From assembly GCF_006546985.1 (NCBI RefSeq), contig NZ_VATK01000024.1, positions 1 to 58,016 on the forward strand: a DNA stretch of 58,016 nt, given 5' to 3'. The notes under the pieces are model-generated. The model saw nothing but the letters and a program-made list of their open reading frames with translations, was not told where the DNA came from and ran no database searches. Each line of letters opens with the position of its first letter. Within the stretch, counting starts at the first letter, position 1. This DNA comes from Bacillus sp. 03113. GTDB lineage: Bacteria; Bacillota; Bacilli; Bacillales; Cytobacillaceae. Made by a program: the position numbers and the translations under genes. Of the stretch, positions 39,318 to 49,733 are shown in pieces.

Positions 39318-39597
39318 GAAACAAAAGTGCAAGCGCCTTGATCATCGACGTACAAACTGGAGGGACTTCGACTGAGATAAGGCGAACCTTCCATAAGGGT
39401 GTTCTTTCCCTGATGGTTAGCTTGAGCCGATCAGGTTTTTACGGGCAGTTTTTTATACACTGTACATTTTTTTAGGTCATATCTTACTGCCCGTTAAAAC
39501 GTGATAAAGGATACACGATGAGCGACAGCGAATCGATGTTGACTTATCGTAGGGAGGAGGCCTGAAGTTTGATAGTCGATAGGCGCTGGAGCTGGAC
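39318..39597 (+). repeat. Composite hairpin repeat, copy M, interrupted
   Basis: Starts AAAAGTGCAAGCGCCTTGAT, carries TCATCGACGTAC, TCGATGTTGACTTATCGTAG, AGTCGATAGGCGCTGGAGCT, and ends GGAC. Aligned with the copy at 2731, it is split after GAGATAA by foreign sequence at 39381-39507. Confidence 0.8.
39381..39507. mobile_element. Small element inserted into repeat copy M
   Basis: The uninterrupted order GAGATAA-AGGAAACACGA at about 2784 is split here between 39380 and 39508. The inserted 127 nt end in GATAA, the same five bases that precede the insert. The insert has internal hairpins (CTTCC…, CTGATGG/CCGATCAG, and ACGGGCAG near 39445 against CTGCCCGT near 39488) but no terminal inverted repeats. 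Palindromic ends with no inverted repeat recall IS200/IS605-derived elements; that link is speculative. Confidence 0.5.
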
Positions 39598-39657
39598 GTC
39601 GATTCATAATGTTCATAATTATCAACAACCAACTATTTTATAATTACCTTTAACATG

Positions 39658-39738
39658 AGCAAGGCGCTTCCGACGTACAGGATGTACTAGTGCCGATGTT
39701 GCCACAGGACGTGGCGTTCTTAATCGGCCGCTTTTCTA
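39658..39738 (-). repeat. Composite repeat, copy M2
   Basis: GAGCAAGGCGCTTCCGACGT, ACAGGATGTACTAGTGCCGA, TGTTGCCACAGGACGTGG and TTAATCGGCCGCTTTTCT. The sigma-F promoter of yabS begins two bases after it. Confidence 0.8.
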
Positions 39739-39739
39739 T

Positions 39740-39768
39740 GTATAAATCCTTTCCTTGAGGTCGAGAAT
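39740..39768 (+). promoter_or_regulatory. sigma-F promoter of yabS-yabT
   Basis: GTATA (39740-39744), exactly 15 nt, GTCGAGAAT (39760-39768): one mismatch to GGNNANANT. Forespore expression of yabT is known in B. subtilis. Confidence 0.6.
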
Positions 39769-39796
39769 GGTATTAATTCGTTTGAGGAGGGTATAT

Positions 39797-40534
39797 ATGA
39801 GTACAGGAAGATTAAAGCAAATTTTACTGATAACGGATGGATGCTCAAATCAAGGAGATGATCCTGTTGCGATGGCCGCTCTTGCTCGTGAGCAAGGGAT
39901 TACTGTAAATGTTATAGGAGTTATGGATCATGATGTGATAGATGAAAATGGAATAAAAGAAATTGAAGCCATTGCAATGTCGGGTGGAGGGGTCAGCCAG
40001 GTGGTGTATGCCAAACAGCTGTCTCAAACCGTGCAAATGGTTACGAGAAAAGCGATGACTCAGACCCTTCAAGGTGTCGTAAATAAAGAGCTGCAACAAA
40101 TATTGGGTGGAGCTAGTACGATTGAAGATCTTTCCCCAGAAAAAAGAGGAGAAGTAATGGAGGTTGTAGATGAACTAGGAGAAAGGGTGGAGCTGGAGGT
40201 CTTAATTCTTGTTGATACAAGTGCAAGTATGAAGCATAAGCTCCCAACGGTAAAAGAAGCCCTGTTAGATTTATCTTTAAGTTTAAACTCTCGCTCTGGT
40301 GAAAACAAATTTTCATTGTTTGTATTTCCCGGGAAAAAGAATGATGTCGAAAGGTTGCTAGATTGGACACCTAAGCTTGAATCGTTAACAAGTATTTTTT
40401 CAAAATTAACAACAGGCGGCACTACCCCTACAGGTCCGGCTATTCGTGAAGCATTCGTAACCTTCAATAAAAAACGTTCATTAAGGAGATTTTTTACTCA
40501 AGATGATCAACCATACATTGAAGAATCGATGTAG
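39797..40534 (+). CDS. yabS: von Willebrand factor A domain protein (YabS)
   Basis: A 245-residue protein with a VWA-like fold; VLILVDTSASMKHKLPTVKE is a MIDAS-type DxSxS motif (the Asp in VDTSAS), and QILLITDGCSNQGDDP is a second Asp-rich segment. Function is unknown. ATG 39797 follows GAGGAGGG. It overlaps the kinase gene yabT by 32 nt, so the kinase and VWA protein are likely coexpressed in the forespore. Confidence 0.9.
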   Translation: MSTGRLKQILLITDGCSNQGDDPVAMAALAREQGITVNVIGVMDHDVIDENGIKEIEAIAMSGGGVSQVVYAKQLSQTVQMVTRKAMTQTLQGVVNKELQQILGGASTIEDLSPEKRGEVMEVVDELGERVELEVLILVDTSASMKHKLPTVKEALLDLSLSLNSRSGENKFSLFVFPGKKNDVERLLDWTPKLESLTSIFSKLTTGGTTPTGPAIREAFVTFNKKRSLRRFFTQDDQPYIEESM

Positions 40535-41480
40535 AGTAAACGCAGGAACTGTTATAGAGGGCAAATGGCATAAACAAAAATATACCATCATTAAAGAGTT
40601 GGGGTATGGGGCGAATGGTACGGTTTATTTAGCACAATATTTAAATAAGCAAGTTGCGCTTAAAATGAGTCATAATGGAATATCCATCACTTCGGAAGTA
40701 AATGTATTAAAATCATTTGAGAAGGTCCACGGGTATGCCCTCGGGCCTTCTCTTATCGATGTAGATGATTGGATAACGAGATCGGGGATTATTTCGTTTT
40801 ATGTTATGGAATATATTAAGGGAATGGACTTGCTATCTTTTATTAAGCAAAAAGGCCACTCTTGGACTGGGGTGCTTATTATCCAGTTGCTAAAGGATTT
40901 GGATATCTTACACCAAAATGGCTGGGTGTTTGGAGACTTAAAGCCCGACAATCTTATCATTACAAGCCAACCTACTAGGATTCGCTGCATTGATGTAGGG
41001 GGTACAACCATGAAAGGGAGAACCATAAAGGAATTCACTGAATTTTTTGACAGAGGATACTGGGGGCTTGGGATGAGAAGAGCGGATCCAGGCTATGATT
41101 TATTTGCTGTCGCGATGATCTTGATTAACTTAGCATATCCTAATCGTTTTGAAAAAAAAGAAGGTGGAATCATTCAATTAACCAAGATGATTCGCCAAAT
41201 AAACGAATTACAGCAGTATGAAAAAGTCTTACTATCAGCGCTGCAAGGAAGATATGGGACTGCAAAGGAAATGAGGAGTGAACTGTTAGAACTTATGGGT
41301 CAAGATAGTGCAAACAGACAATCTCGAAACCAATCTTCTAAGCAAAGCCCTAAGCAGAATCATCCATCATTAAGCCGGCAAAATCGTAGAAAAATGAAAA
41401 AAAAAGGAGGGGTAATAGAAACCCTTTTTATTTGTTTCATTGTGTTTATGTTTTATGTGCTTTATCTGTTGTTACAATGA
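40503..41480 (+). CDS. yabT: Membrane-anchored Ser/Thr protein kinase YabT (PrkD)
   Basis: A Hanks-type kinase lacking the usual extracellular sensor, activated by DNA in B. subtilis, where it phosphorylates RecA and others during spore formation. Gly loop LGYGANGTVYLA, Lys in VALKMS, Glu in SEVNVLKSF, catalytic FGDLKPDNLI (HRD-equivalent HxxGWVFGD) and IDVGGTT in place of DFG. The basic linker with QSSKQSPKQN ends in one C-terminal membrane helix (TLFICFIVFMFYVLYLLL). 325 residues. SD spacing to ATG is long (14 nt). Confidence 0.93.
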   Translation: MINHTLKNRCRVNAGTVIEGKWHKQKYTIIKELGYGANGTVYLAQYLNKQVALKMSHNGISITSEVNVLKSFEKVHGYALGPSLIDVDDWITRSGIISFYVMEYIKGMDLLSFIKQKGHSWTGVLIIQLLKDLDILHQNGWVFGDLKPDNLIITSQPTRIRCIDVGGTTMKGRTIKEFTEFFDRGYWGLGMRRADPGYDLFAVAMILINLAYPNRFEKKEGGIIQLTKMIRQINELQQYEKVLLSALQGRYGTAKEMRSELLELMGQDSANRQSRNQSSKQSPKQNHPSLSRQNRRKMKKKGGVIETLFICFIVFMFYVLYLLLQ

Positions 41481-41569
41481 CAAATGGATCCTAAAATTTT
41501 TTCTATCTATCAAGAAAATTTGAAACTTTTTGAAGGGTCAATCGTATATACTAAGATAATTTGCCATTT

Positions 41570-41588
41570 AACGAAAACAATTTTCGTT
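41570..41588. promoter_or_regulatory. Perfect small palindrome upstream of tilS
   Basis: AACGAAAA-CAA-TTTTCGTT, with outer GCC/GGC also pairing after a 4-nt interruption. No T run follows, so it looks more like an operator or RNA hairpin than a terminator. A possible tilS promoter (TTGGAT 41599-41604, TATTCT 41622-41627, 17 nt, TG extension) lies just downstream. Confidence 0.4.
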
Positions 41589-41684
41589 GGCTTGTACTTT
41601 GGATTATATATGCAACAATGATATTCTTATCATAATAGCCTATGTTTTTATAGTGCTATATTCAGATTAGTTAGGAAGATCAGT

Positions 41685-43073
41685 ATGTTGGAAAGTAAAG
41701 TAGAAGCTTTTTTAAAAAAGAGTGGCTACACACTTCAGAACAGCCGTCTTTTGATTGGAGTTTCTGGAGGACCTGATTCGCTTGCTCTTCTTCATTTTCT
41801 TTGGACTAAGAAGGAAAAATGGAATTTGCAGATTGTAGCTGCACATGTCGATCATATGTTTAGAGGGGAGGAGTCTTTGAATGAAGCAAGATTTGTTCAG
41901 CAGTTTTGTGAAAATAGAAACATATCCTTTGCTTTTAAACAAATCAACGTTCCCGAATACATAAAACAATCAGGAGAGAACTCACAAGTAGCAGCTCGGG
42001 TATGTAGATATCAATTTTTTAAGGAAGTTCTTGAAACACGTAGGCTTGATTTTCTTGTTTTGGGTCATCACGGAGATGATCAAGTAGAAACCATCTTAAT
42101 GAGATTAACAAGAGGCAGTACAGGGAAAGCTAGAGCTGGAATTCCATTTATCAGACCATTTAGCCAAGGAAAGCTTATTCGTCCTTTTTTATGTTTGACA
42201 AAAGATGAAATTGAAAAATACTGTGCAGACCATCATTTAGACCCGAGAAGAGATCCGAGTAATGAGAAGGATGCCTATAGTCGAAATCGCTTTCGTAAGT
42301 ATGTCATTCCGTTTTTAAAAAAAGAAAATAACCAAATTCATGAGCATTTTCAGCGATTTAGTGAAGAAATTGAGCAGGATGAAGCTTATTTAATGGAATT
42401 AGCTGCTCAAGAAATGAATAAAGTAATGAAACAGAAAGAGGATTCAGAAATAACGATTGACCTAGATGCTTTTCAGGTAATGCCAATGCCTTTACAAAGA
42501 AGAGGGATTCAACTAATATTAAACTATCTTTATAAGGATGCTCACGTTTCTTTATCTGCTTTACATATTGATAGTATTTTCAAAATGATAAACAGCTCTC
42601 GTCCTTCGGGATTACTGGATTTTCCAAATGGGTTGAACTTTATTCGTTCCTATCGAGAGTGTCATTTTCGATTTTATCAGAGGGAAATACAACCGTTCTC
42701 TTTTGAATTGTACGAACCTGGTGAAATCTTGCTGCCGAATGGTGCAAGCATTACATTTAAGTACGTACAAGATAAGACAGGAGTTCAAACGAATGAGAGT
42801 CTTTTGTTAAATCGTCATGAAATCTGTTTTCCTATTATTGTACGATCAAGGAAAACGGGCGACAGGATGAGTTTAAAGGGAATGTCAGGAACAAAAAAGA
42901 TAAAGGATATTTTTATCGATCATAAAATACCGTTGCAGGAGAGGGAAAGCTGGCCGATTGTAACGGATTGCAAGGATCGGATTTTGTGGGTACCAGAACT
43001 TAAGAAGTCGAATGAGGGATTAACCTCTTCTTTGGAAACAAGCTATATACAATTAATATATAAAAGGCAATGA
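41685..43073 (+). CDS. tilS: tRNA(Ile)-lysidine synthetase
   Basis: Converts C34 of the CAU-anticodon tRNA-Ile to lysidine. The PP-loop is SGGPDS at residues 27-32. [19 protein letters not shown] is the conserved ATP/tRNA motif, and the C-terminal TilS domain includes [20 protein letters not shown]. 462 residues. hprT follows, as in other Bacilli. Confidence 0.96.
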   Translation: MLESKVEAFLKKSGYTLQNSRLLIGVSGGPDSLALLHFLWTKKEKWNLQIVAAHVDHMFRGEESLNEARFVQQFCENRNISFAFKQINVPEYIKQSGENSQVAARVCRYQFFKEVLETRRLDFLVLGHHGDDQVETILMRLTRGSTGKARAGIPFIRPFSQGKLIRPFLCLTKDEIEKYCADHHLDPRRDPSNEKDAYSRNRFRKYVIPFLKKENNQIHEHFQRFSEEIEQDEAYLMELAAQEMNKVMKQKEDSEITIDLDAFQVMPMPLQRRGIQLILNYLYKDAHVSLSALHIDSIFKMINSSRPSGLLDFPNGLNFIRSYRECHFRFYQREIQPFSFELYEPGEILLPNGASITFKYVQDKTGVQTNESLLLNRHEICFPIIVRSRKTGDRMSLKGMSGTKKIKDIFIDHKIPLQERESWPIVTDCKDRILWVPELKKSNEGLTSSLETSYIQLIYKRQ

Positions 43074-43095
43074 TCTTCTAGGGGGCACACTGTAC

Positions 43096-43635
43096 ATGAA
43101 GCAAGATATTCAAAAGATATTGATATCGGAGGAAGAAATTCAAGGAAAAATTAATGAGATAGCGTCTCATCTGACAGAGGAATATCAAGATCGATTTCCT
43201 TTGGCCATCGGCATATTAAAAGGCGCAATGCCATTTATGTCAGATCTATTAAAACGAGTAGATACTTTCCTTGAAATGGATTTTATGGATGTATCCAGCT
43301 ATGGAAACTCGACTGTTTCTTCTGGAGAAGTGAAAATTATTAAAGATTTAAATACTTCTGTTGAAGGCAGGGACATACTTATAATAGAGGATATTATTGA
43401 TAGCGGTTTAACCTTAAGTTATTTAGTGGATCTATTCCGTTACCGTAAAGCAAAATCTATTAAGATTGTGACACTGCTTGACAAACCTACAGGTCGAAAA
43501 GCTGACATTCAAGCTGATTATGTTGGATTTGTTGTTCCAGATGCTTTTGTAGTAGGATATGGGTTAGACTATGCTGAAAAATATCGAAACTTACCTTATA
43601 TTGGTATTTTGAAACCTGAAGTATACTCAAATTAA
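43096..43635 (+). CDS. hprT: Hypoxanthine-guanine phosphoribosyltransferase
   Basis: Purine salvage enzyme. The PRPP loop is [17 protein letters not shown], and FMDVSSYG plus [18 protein letters not shown] complete the family pattern. 179 residues, SD TAGGGGG. In B. subtilis HprT also interacts functionally with TilS in ftsH regulation, consistent with the conserved tilS-hprT-ftsH order. Confidence 0.96.
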   Translation: MKQDIQKILISEEEIQGKINEIASHLTEEYQDRFPLAIGILKGAMPFMSDLLKRVDTFLEMDFMDVSSYGNSTVSSGEVKIIKDLNTSVEGRDILIIEDIIDSGLTLSYLVDLFRYRKAKSIKIVTLLDKPTGRKADIQADYVGFVVPDAFVVGYGLDYAEKYRNLPYIGILKPEVYSN

Positions 43636-43704
43636 GAATGGCATCTAATGATGAAATAGGCATGAATGCTTAAGGAATTGCTTGTTATTTTAGAGCCTTA
43701 TTCC

Positions 43705-43734
43705 TTGAATTTGCATAATTTTCTATGATACTAT
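43705..43734 (+). promoter_or_regulatory. ftsH promoter
   Basis: TTGAAT (43705-43710), 18 nt, TACTAT (43729-43734) with a TG extension. Confidence 0.5.
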
Positions 43735-43770
43735 ACGTTATAGTTTGTTTATCGTGGGAGGAGGTAAGGG

Positions 43771-45723
43771 ATGAATCGGATCTTCCGTAATACCATCTTT
43801 TATTTATTAATCTTTTTAGTTATTATCGGCGTTGTTAGCTTCTTTAATGGCAACAATGAGCCTACAGATCATATATCTTACAGTCAGTTTGTTGACAGTT
43901 TGGAACAAGGGGATGTAAAATCCATCTCTTTGAAGCCAGAACGTGGTGTAGTTGAGGTAAGAGGTCAACTGAAAGGGTACGATGAGAATAAGTACTTTTT
44001 AACCTACGTTTTTGGTAATTCTGTTGATCGTATTGAACAAGCTGCTCAAGATGCAAAGGTTGAAATATTACCTGAAAAAGAAACAAGCGGCTGGGTAACC
44101 TTCTTCACTTCCATTATCCCATTCGTTATTATTTTTATCTTGTTCTTCTTCTTGCTAAACCAAGCTCAAGGCGGCGGTAGCAGAGTCATGAACTTTGGGA
44201 AAAGCAAAGCAAAGCTTTACAATGAAGATAAGAAAAAAGTTCGATTTAAAGATGTTGCTGGTGCTGATGAGGAGAAGCAAGAGCTTGTAGAAGTAGTTGA
44301 GTTCTTAAAGGACCCTAGAAAATTCTCTGAGCTTGGAGCGAGAATTCCAAAAGGTGTCTTGCTTGTTGGACCACCTGGAACAGGGAAAACCTTGCTTGCA
44401 AGAGCGGTTGCAGGGGAAGCTGGAGTTCCGTTCTTCTCCATAAGTGGATCTGATTTCGTAGAAATGTTTGTCGGTGTCGGTGCATCACGTGTTCGTGACC
44501 TCTTTGAAACAGCGAAGAAAAATTCACCTTGTATCATCTTTATTGATGAGATTGACGCAGTTGGTCGCCAGCGTGGTGCTGGTTTAGGTGGAGGACATGA
44601 TGAGCGCGAGCAAACATTAAACCAATTACTCGTTGAAATGGATGGCTTTGGTGCAAATGAAGGAATTATCATTATTGCAGCAACCAACCGACCTGACATT
44701 TTAGATCCTGCTCTTTTACGTCCTGGCCGTTTTGACAGACAAATTACCGTAGATCGACCGGATGTAAAAGGAAGGGAAGCAGTTCTAAAGGTTCATGCGC
44801 GTAATAAACCTTTAGCTGAATCTGTCAATTTAAAAAGCATTGCCATGCGTACGCCAGGCTTCTCGGGCGCTGATTTAGAAAATCTTTTGAATGAAGCAGC
44901 ACTTGTTGCAGCTCGTCAAAATAAAAAGAAAGTCGATATGACAGATATTGACGAAGCCACAGATCGAGTGATTGCGGGTCCAGCTAAGAAAAGTCGAGTT
45001 ATTTCACAAAAGGAAAGAAAGATTGTTGCATTCCATGAAGCTGGACATACGGTCATTGGTGTTGTTCTTGAAGAGGCAGAAATGGTTCACAAGGTAACCA
45101 TCGTACCTCGTGGCCAAGCTGGTGGATATGCGGTCATGCTTCCAAAAGAAGATCGTTACTTCATGACTAAGCCAGAATTGCTTGATAAAATTGTTGGACT
45201 ATTAGGTGGACGTGTAGCAGAAGAAATTGTGTTTGGTGAAGTTAGTACAGGAGCCCATAATGATTTCCAAAGAGCGACTGGAATTGCCCGAAGAATGGTA
45301 ACAGAATTTGGGATGAGCGATAAGCTTGGTCCGTTGCAATTTGGTCAAACACAAGGTCAAGTGTTCTTAGGAAGAGACTTGAATAACGATCAAAACTATT
45401 CAGATGCAATTGCTTATGAAATTGATCTAGAAATTCAAAGAATCATTAAAGAGTGTTATGCAAAAGCAAAAACACTTTTAACTGAGAATCGTGATAAGCT
45501 TGACTTAATTGCGAATACATTGCTAGAAGTGGAAACACTTGATGCAGAGCAAATTAAGCATTTGATCGATCACGGCAAGCTTCCAGATCGACCAGCACCT
45601 GATAAATCTGAAGATGTGAAAGTGAATATCAACATTAAAAAGGATGAAAAAGAAGCTGTGGAAGCCAAAAAAGATGTAAGTGAGCCTCCATCAGATTTGA
45701 CTCCAAAAAAAACAATTGATTAA
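43771..45723 (+). CDS. ftsH: ATP-dependent zinc metalloprotease FtsH
   Basis: Membrane-bound AAA+ protease that degrades SpoVM, Spo0E and other proteins. Two membrane helices (about 7-23 and 110-130), Walker A GPPGTGKT at 200-207, Walker [34 protein letters not shown], and the zinc motif HEAGH at 422-426. 650 residues, SD GGGAGGAGG. Terminator at 45741. Confidence 0.98.
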   Translation: MNRIFRNTIFYLLIFLVIIGVVSFFNGNNEPTDHISYSQFVDSLEQGDVKSISLKPERGVVEVRGQLKGYDENKYFLTYVFGNSVDRIEQAAQDAKVEILPEKETSGWVTFFTSIIPFVIIFILFFFLLNQAQGGGSRVMNFGKSKAKLYNEDKKKVRFKDVAGADEEKQELVEVVEFLKDPRKFSELGARIPKGVLLVGPPGTGKTLLARAVAGEAGVPFFSISGSDFVEMFVGVGASRVRDLFETAKKNSPCIIFIDEIDAVGRQRGAGLGGGHDEREQTLNQLLVEMDGFGANEGIIIIAATNRPDILDPALLRPGRFDRQITVDRPDVKGREAVLKVHARNKPLAESVNLKSIAMRTPGFSGADLENLLNEAALVAARQNKKKVDMTDIDEATDRVIAGPAKKSRVISQKERKIVAFHEAGHTVIGVVLEEAEMVHKVTIVPRGQAGGYAVMLPKEDRYFMTKPELLDKIVGLLGGRVAEEIVFGEVSTGAHNDFQRATGIARRMVTEFGMSDKLGPLQFGQTQGQVFLGRDLNNDQNYSDAIAYEIDLEIQRIIKECYAKAKTLLTENRDKLDLIANTLLEVETLDAEQIKHLIDHGKLPDRPAPDKSEDVKVNINIKKDEKEAVEAKKDVSEPPSDLTPKKTID

Positions 45724-45740
45724 TGTATGTATTTAATATG

Positions 45741-45771
45741 GAGATACTCTTTACAGAGTGTCTCTTTTTTT
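45741..45771 (+). terminator. ftsH terminator
   Basis: GAGATACTCT pairs with AGAGTGTCTC (one G-U), followed by TTTTTTT. Confidence 0.88.
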
Positions 45772-45855
45772 CTTATTGGGCTAGATATATGATATGATGT
45801 TTTCAGCGTTGTTTAACATGTTTCCTATTGAATTTTATATAAAGTGGTGAAAACA

Positions 45856-46638
45856 ATGATTTTTGTCTTTGATGTTGGAAATACGAATATTGTCTTAGGT
45901 GTTTATGATGGTGAAGAATTGAAATATCATTGGAGAATTGAAACAGATCGACATAAAACAGAAGATGAATATGGAATGATCATAAAAGTATTGTTCGAAA
46001 ATGTTCAATTAAGCTTTGCACATATTGATGGAATTATTATTTCCTCTGTTGTCCCTCCTATTATGTTTTCCTTAGAGAGAATGTGCCATAAGTATTTTCA
46101 CATCAAACCTCTTATTGTAGGACCAGGGGTAAAAACAGGATTAAATATTAAATATGAAAACCCAAGAGAGGTTGGGGCAGATCGAATTGTAAATGCAGTG
46201 GCAGCCATTCATGAGTATGGGAGTCCGCTGATTATTGTTGATTTTGGAACGGCCACCACATATTGCTATGTAGATGAACATAAGCAATACATGGGTGGGG
46301 CCATTGCGCCTGGTATAGGAATATCTACAGAAGCGCTGTATTCAAGAGCAGCAAAATTACCAAGAATTGAAATTGCACGGCCAGATGGTGTGGTAGGGAA
46401 AAATACGGTTGCTGCTATGCAAGCAGGGATATTATATGGATATGTAGGTCAAGTGGAAGGTATCGTGACGAGAATAAAGGAACAAAGTAAAAAGGAACCA
46501 AGAGTAATCGCAACAGGTGGCTTAGCGAATCTAATTGCTGAAGAAACTTCTATGATTGAGATCGTTGATCCTTTTCTGACATTAAAGGGCTTAAAGCTCA
46601 TTTATAAAAGAAATATGGAGACGATTAAAAAGGCGTAA
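45856..46638 (+). CDS. coaX: Type III pantothenate kinase
   Basis: First step of CoA synthesis, ASKHA fold, no feedback inhibition by CoA in the family. Motifs: [13 protein letters not shown] (phosphate 1), [24 protein letters not shown] and [14 protein letters not shown] 45856 follows AAGTGGTGA; 260 residues. hslO begins 19 nt later. Confidence 0.96.
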   Translation: MIFVFDVGNTNIVLGVYDGEELKYHWRIETDRHKTEDEYGMIIKVLFENVQLSFAHIDGIIISSVVPPIMFSLERMCHKYFHIKPLIVGPGVKTGLNIKYENPREVGADRIVNAVAAIHEYGSPLIIVDFGTATTYCYVDEHKQYMGGAIAPGIGISTEALYSRAAKLPRIEIARPDGVVGKNTVAAMQAGILYGYVGQVEGIVTRIKEQSKKEPRVIATGGLANLIAEETSMIEIVDPFLTLKGLKLIYKRNMETIKKA

Positions 46639-46657
46639 TGGAAAGGGGTACTTTAAC

Positions 46658-47539
46658 ATGAGTGATTATTTAGTCAAGGCTTTAGCATGTGACGGAAAGG
46701 TTCGGGCTTACGCGGTTCGTAGTACTGATACGGTAGGAGAAGCGCAGAGAAGACATTACACATGGCCGACTGCTTCTGCTGCGTTAGGTAGAACTATGAC
46801 AGCTGGAGTCATGATGGGAGCTATGATGAAGGGTGAGCAAAATTTAACTATTAAGGTTGAAGGAGGCGGCCCCATTGGTCCTATCTTAGTTGATAGCAAT
46901 GCGAAAGGTGAAGTTCGTGGATATGTAACAAATCCACAAACTCATTTTGATTTAAATGAGCAAGGAAAGCTAGATGTGAGAAAAGCTGTTGGAACCACTG
47001 GGATGATTACCGTTGTAAAAGATATTGGTATGAAGGACTATTTTACAGGTCAGGTACCGATCGTGTCTGGCGAGCTAGGAGAAGATTTCACTTACTATTT
47101 AGTTACCTCTGAACAAGTTCCTTCTTCTGTAGGAGTAGGTGTTCTTGTAAATCCTGACAATTCCATTCTAGCGGCTGGCGGCTTTATTTTGCAGCTTCTT
47201 CCAGGTGCCGATGAAGAGGTTATTTCGATGCTTGAAAAAAGGTTATCAGAAATTCCTCCTGTATCGAAACTTATCCAAAAAGGGCTTTCTCCTGAAGAGC
47301 TTTTAGAAGAAATATTCGGAAAAGATGAGGTTCAGTTTCTAGAAAAACTTCCAGTTTCCTTTACATGTACGTGCTCCAAAGAACGTTTTGCCAATGCCAT
47401 CATTAGTTTAGGGAAACAAGAAATCAAGGATATGATCGAGCAGGATGGAGAAGCGGAGGCTCAATGTCATTTTTGTCATGAAAAGTATCATTATTCAAAA
47501 GAAGAGCTAGAAAGCTTTAAGCAAGAAGCAAGTGCGTAA
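46658..47539 (+). CDS. hslO: Redox-regulated chaperone Hsp33
   Basis: Holdase chaperone switched on by oxidation. The C-terminal redox switch has four zinc cysteines, CTCSKERF and CHFCHEKY. The N-terminal domain includes [20 protein letters not shown]. 293 residues, SD AAAGGGG. Overlaps yacD by 8 nt. Confidence 0.96.
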   Translation: MSDYLVKALACDGKVRAYAVRSTDTVGEAQRRHYTWPTASAALGRTMTAGVMMGAMMKGEQNLTIKVEGGGPIGPILVDSNAKGEVRGYVTNPQTHFDLNEQGKLDVRKAVGTTGMITVVKDIGMKDYFTGQVPIVSGELGEDFTYYLVTSEQVPSSVGVGVLVNPDNSILAAGGFILQLLPGADEEVISMLEKRLSEIPPVSKLIQKGLSPEELLEEIFGKDEVQFLEKLPVSFTCTCSKERFANAIISLGKQEIKDMIEQDGEAEAQCHFCHEKYHYSKEELESFKQEASA

Positions 47540-48437
47540 AATGCGGGTTGAAATGCTGAAGAAAAATCATTTACTCATGATCATAGCTGGTTTGGTTCTT
47601 TTAAATGTTTTGACGATTATCCTTTTTCTTACTTGGCCAAGCTTAAATGAAGGCAATAATGAAACTGTCGCTACTGTCGGGAAAAAAACAGTAACGAGGC
47701 AGGATTGGTTGGAAGAAATGGAAGGGAAGTACGGGAAGGAAACATTAAAGCAGCTAGTGAATGAAAAAGTGATTGATGAGATGGCTGATAAATATAAAGT
47801 AAAAATATCCGATCAAGAAATTACTCGAGAACTCCTGATGGTAAAAACCATGTATGGATCGGATGGAGTGGACGCTTTTTCCGGTGAAGTAAATTGGAAG
47901 AGGCAAATCAAGTATAATTTAATGCTTGAGGAATTGCTTACAAGAGATGTTCATTTTGATGAACGTGAAATGAAAAAATATTACGATGAAAATATTCGTC
48001 TATACCATATCCCTGATTCCTACCATGTATCACAAATTGTTTCTAAAACGAAGGAAGAGGCCGATCAAACGCTAAAGGAATTGAAAAATGGATCAAATTT
48101 TTCAGTGTTAGCAATGGAGCGATCGATCGACAAATTTTCTGCCGAGCAAGGTGGGGATGTTGGCTATATCAATACAGAGGACGGACGTTTTTCTCCATCT
48201 TTCATCGAACAAGTAAAAAAATTAAAGCCAGGAACATGGAGTGAACCAATACAAAAAGATACAGATTTCGTGATTGTTTTGCTACATGATAAGATTAAAG
48301 GTAAGAACTATTCCTATAAAGAAGTAAAGAAACAAATTCGCAGACAAATGGCTCTCGAACAAATGGATGCACCCGCTTCCGCAGAATCTCTTTGGAAAGA
48401 ATCTGATGTGGAGTGGTTTTATGGTAAAGATAAATAG
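47532..48437 (+). CDS. yacD: Membrane-anchored PpiC-type peptidyl-prolyl isomerase (YacD)
   Basis: An extracytoplasmic foldase-like protein related to PrsA. One N-terminal membrane helix ([20 protein letters not shown]) is not followed by a lipobox, unlike PrsA. The parvulin domain spans about residues 155-255 ([29 protein letters not shown]). 301 residues from GTG 47532; in-frame ATGs at 47541 and 47553 are alternatives with no better SD. Confidence 0.88.
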   Translation: MRKMRVEMLKKNHLLMIIAGLVLLNVLTIILFLTWPSLNEGNNETVATVGKKTVTRQDWLEEMEGKYGKETLKQLVNEKVIDEMADKYKVKISDQEITRELLMVKTMYGSDGVDAFSGEVNWKRQIKYNLMLEELLTRDVHFDEREMKKYYDENIRLYHIPDSYHVSQIVSKTKEEADQTLKELKNGSNFSVLAMERSIDKFSAEQGGDVGYINTEDGRFSPSFIEQVKKLKPGTWSEPIQKDTDFVIVLLHDKIKGKNYSYKEVKKQIRRQMALEQMDAPASAESLWKESDVEWFYGKDK

Positions 48438-48544
48438 AGTAGATAATCGTATGGGGCTTCATGAATTTTTTAGACTAGGTATTTTAACCTGCGAAAAAAG
48501 CATTAAGATTGAAAATTTTTTATGTCAATTTGATCACTAATTCA

Positions 48545-48605
48545 TTGACAAGAGGCACGATCATTGATAAATTTGAATAAAACCAATATAATTACTCGGG
48601 AATTA
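48545..48605 (+). promoter_or_regulatory. cysK promoter and CymR-like operator
   Basis: TTGACA (48545-48550), 17 nt, TAAATT (48568-48573). Downstream, TAATTACTCGGGAATTA (48589-48605) resembles the CymR box of sulfur-metabolism genes as I recall it. cysK is CymR-repressed in B. subtilis. Confidence 0.55.
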
Positions 48606-48619
48606 GGGGTGGAAGAGAA

Positions 48620-49546
48620 ATGGTACGTGTAGCAAATTCAATTACAGAATTAGTAGGTAGTACTCCGATTGTAAAACTTAGTCGTTTAGGTGATGAAAAT
48701 AGCGCAGATGTGTATGTGAAATTAGAATATACAAATCCAGGTAGTAGTGTAAAAGACCGAATTGCACTTGCTATGATCGAAGCAGCAGAGGAATCTGGTC
48801 AATTAAAACCTGGTGATACATTAGTTGAGCCTACTAGTGGTAATACAGGTATCGGACTTGCAATGATTGCCGCTGCTAAAGGATATAGAGCTATTCTTAC
48901 AATGCCTGAAACAATGAGCTTAGAGCGTCGTAATTTGCTTCGTGCCTATGGAGCTGAATTAGTATTAACTCCAGGTCCTGAAGGCATGGGTGGGGCGATC
49001 CGTAAAGCAGAAGCTCTTGCTAAAGAACACGGATATTTTATCCCTCAGCAATTTAAAAATTTAGCAAATCCTGAGGTTCATAGAAGAACTACTGCAAAAG
49101 AAATTATCCAACAAGTTGGAGATCAGTTAGATGCTTTTGTCGCAGGAATTGGTACTGGTGGTACAATTACTGGTGTTGGCGAAGTGCTGAAAGAAACATT
49201 TGAAAACATTAAAGTATATGCAGTAGAACCTGCAGATTCACCTGTATTATCAGGCGGAAAACCAGGCCCTCATAAAATTCAAGGAATTGGTGCTGGATTT
49301 GTTCCATCTGTATTGAATACAGAGGTTTACGATGATGTTGTTAAAGTTTCAACTGATGAGGCTTTCGAATATGCAAGACGTGCTGCAAGAGAAGAAGGTG
49401 TACTTGGAGGAATTTCTGCAGGTGCTGCCATTTTTGCTGCCTTTAAAGTTGCAAAAGAGTTAGGAAAGGGAAAGAAAGTTTTAGCAATCCTTCCTGATAA
49501 CGGAGAACGCTATTTAAGTACTCCATTATACCAATTTGAAGATTAA
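48620..49546 (+). CDS. cysK: Cysteine synthase A (O-acetylserine sulfhydrylase)
   Basis: Makes cysteine from O-acetylserine and sulfide. PLP lysine in [12 protein letters not shown] (about residue 45), [11 protein letters not shown] substrate loop and [15 protein letters not shown] phosphate loop. 308 residues. In B. subtilis CysK also binds and modulates CymR. SD GGGGTGG. Confidence 0.97.
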   Translation: MVRVANSITELVGSTPIVKLSRLGDENSADVYVKLEYTNPGSSVKDRIALAMIEAAEESGQLKPGDTLVEPTSGNTGIGLAMIAAAKGYRAILTMPETMSLERRNLLRAYGAELVLTPGPEGMGGAIRKAEALAKEHGYFIPQQFKNLANPEVHRRTTAKEIIQQVGDQLDAFVAGIGTGGTITGVGEVLKETFENIKVYAVEPADSPVLSGGKPGPHKIQGIGAGFVPSVLNTEVYDDVVKVSTDEAFEYARRAAREEGVLGGISAGAAIFAAFKVAKELGKGKKVLAILPDNGERYLSTPLYQFED

Positions 49547-49576
49547 TTAATAATTAATAGGGGATATACCCTTAAT

Positions 49577-49611
49577 AAGGGCAATGGTCTTGTGACTGTT
49601 GCTCTTTTATT
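49577..49611 (+). terminator. cysK terminator
   Basis: AGGGCAATGGTC pairs with GACTGTTGCTCT (G-U and one mismatch allowed), followed by TTTTATTTTTTT. A 20-nt end fragment of the composite repeat (GGCGCTTGCGCTTTTCTT) lies at 49631. Confidence 0.78.
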
Positions 49612-49733
49612 TTTTTCTAAGATAGAAGCGGCGCTTGCGCTTTTCTTCTTTTTCAACTATTTTAATATTTAGTAGCTCTTCGTTTTTGATAAAGGAAAAA
49701 TAGGAGAGAAAATCGTTTAGGAGTGAAGTTTGT

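Noticed and set aside
39845-40467. Reverse-strand frames inside yabS
   Set aside because: Shadow frames of a conserved VWA gene; no SD or independent homology.
44217-44699. Reverse-strand 160-codon frame in ftsH
   Set aside because: Antisense of the AAA+ domain; codon-bias shadow.
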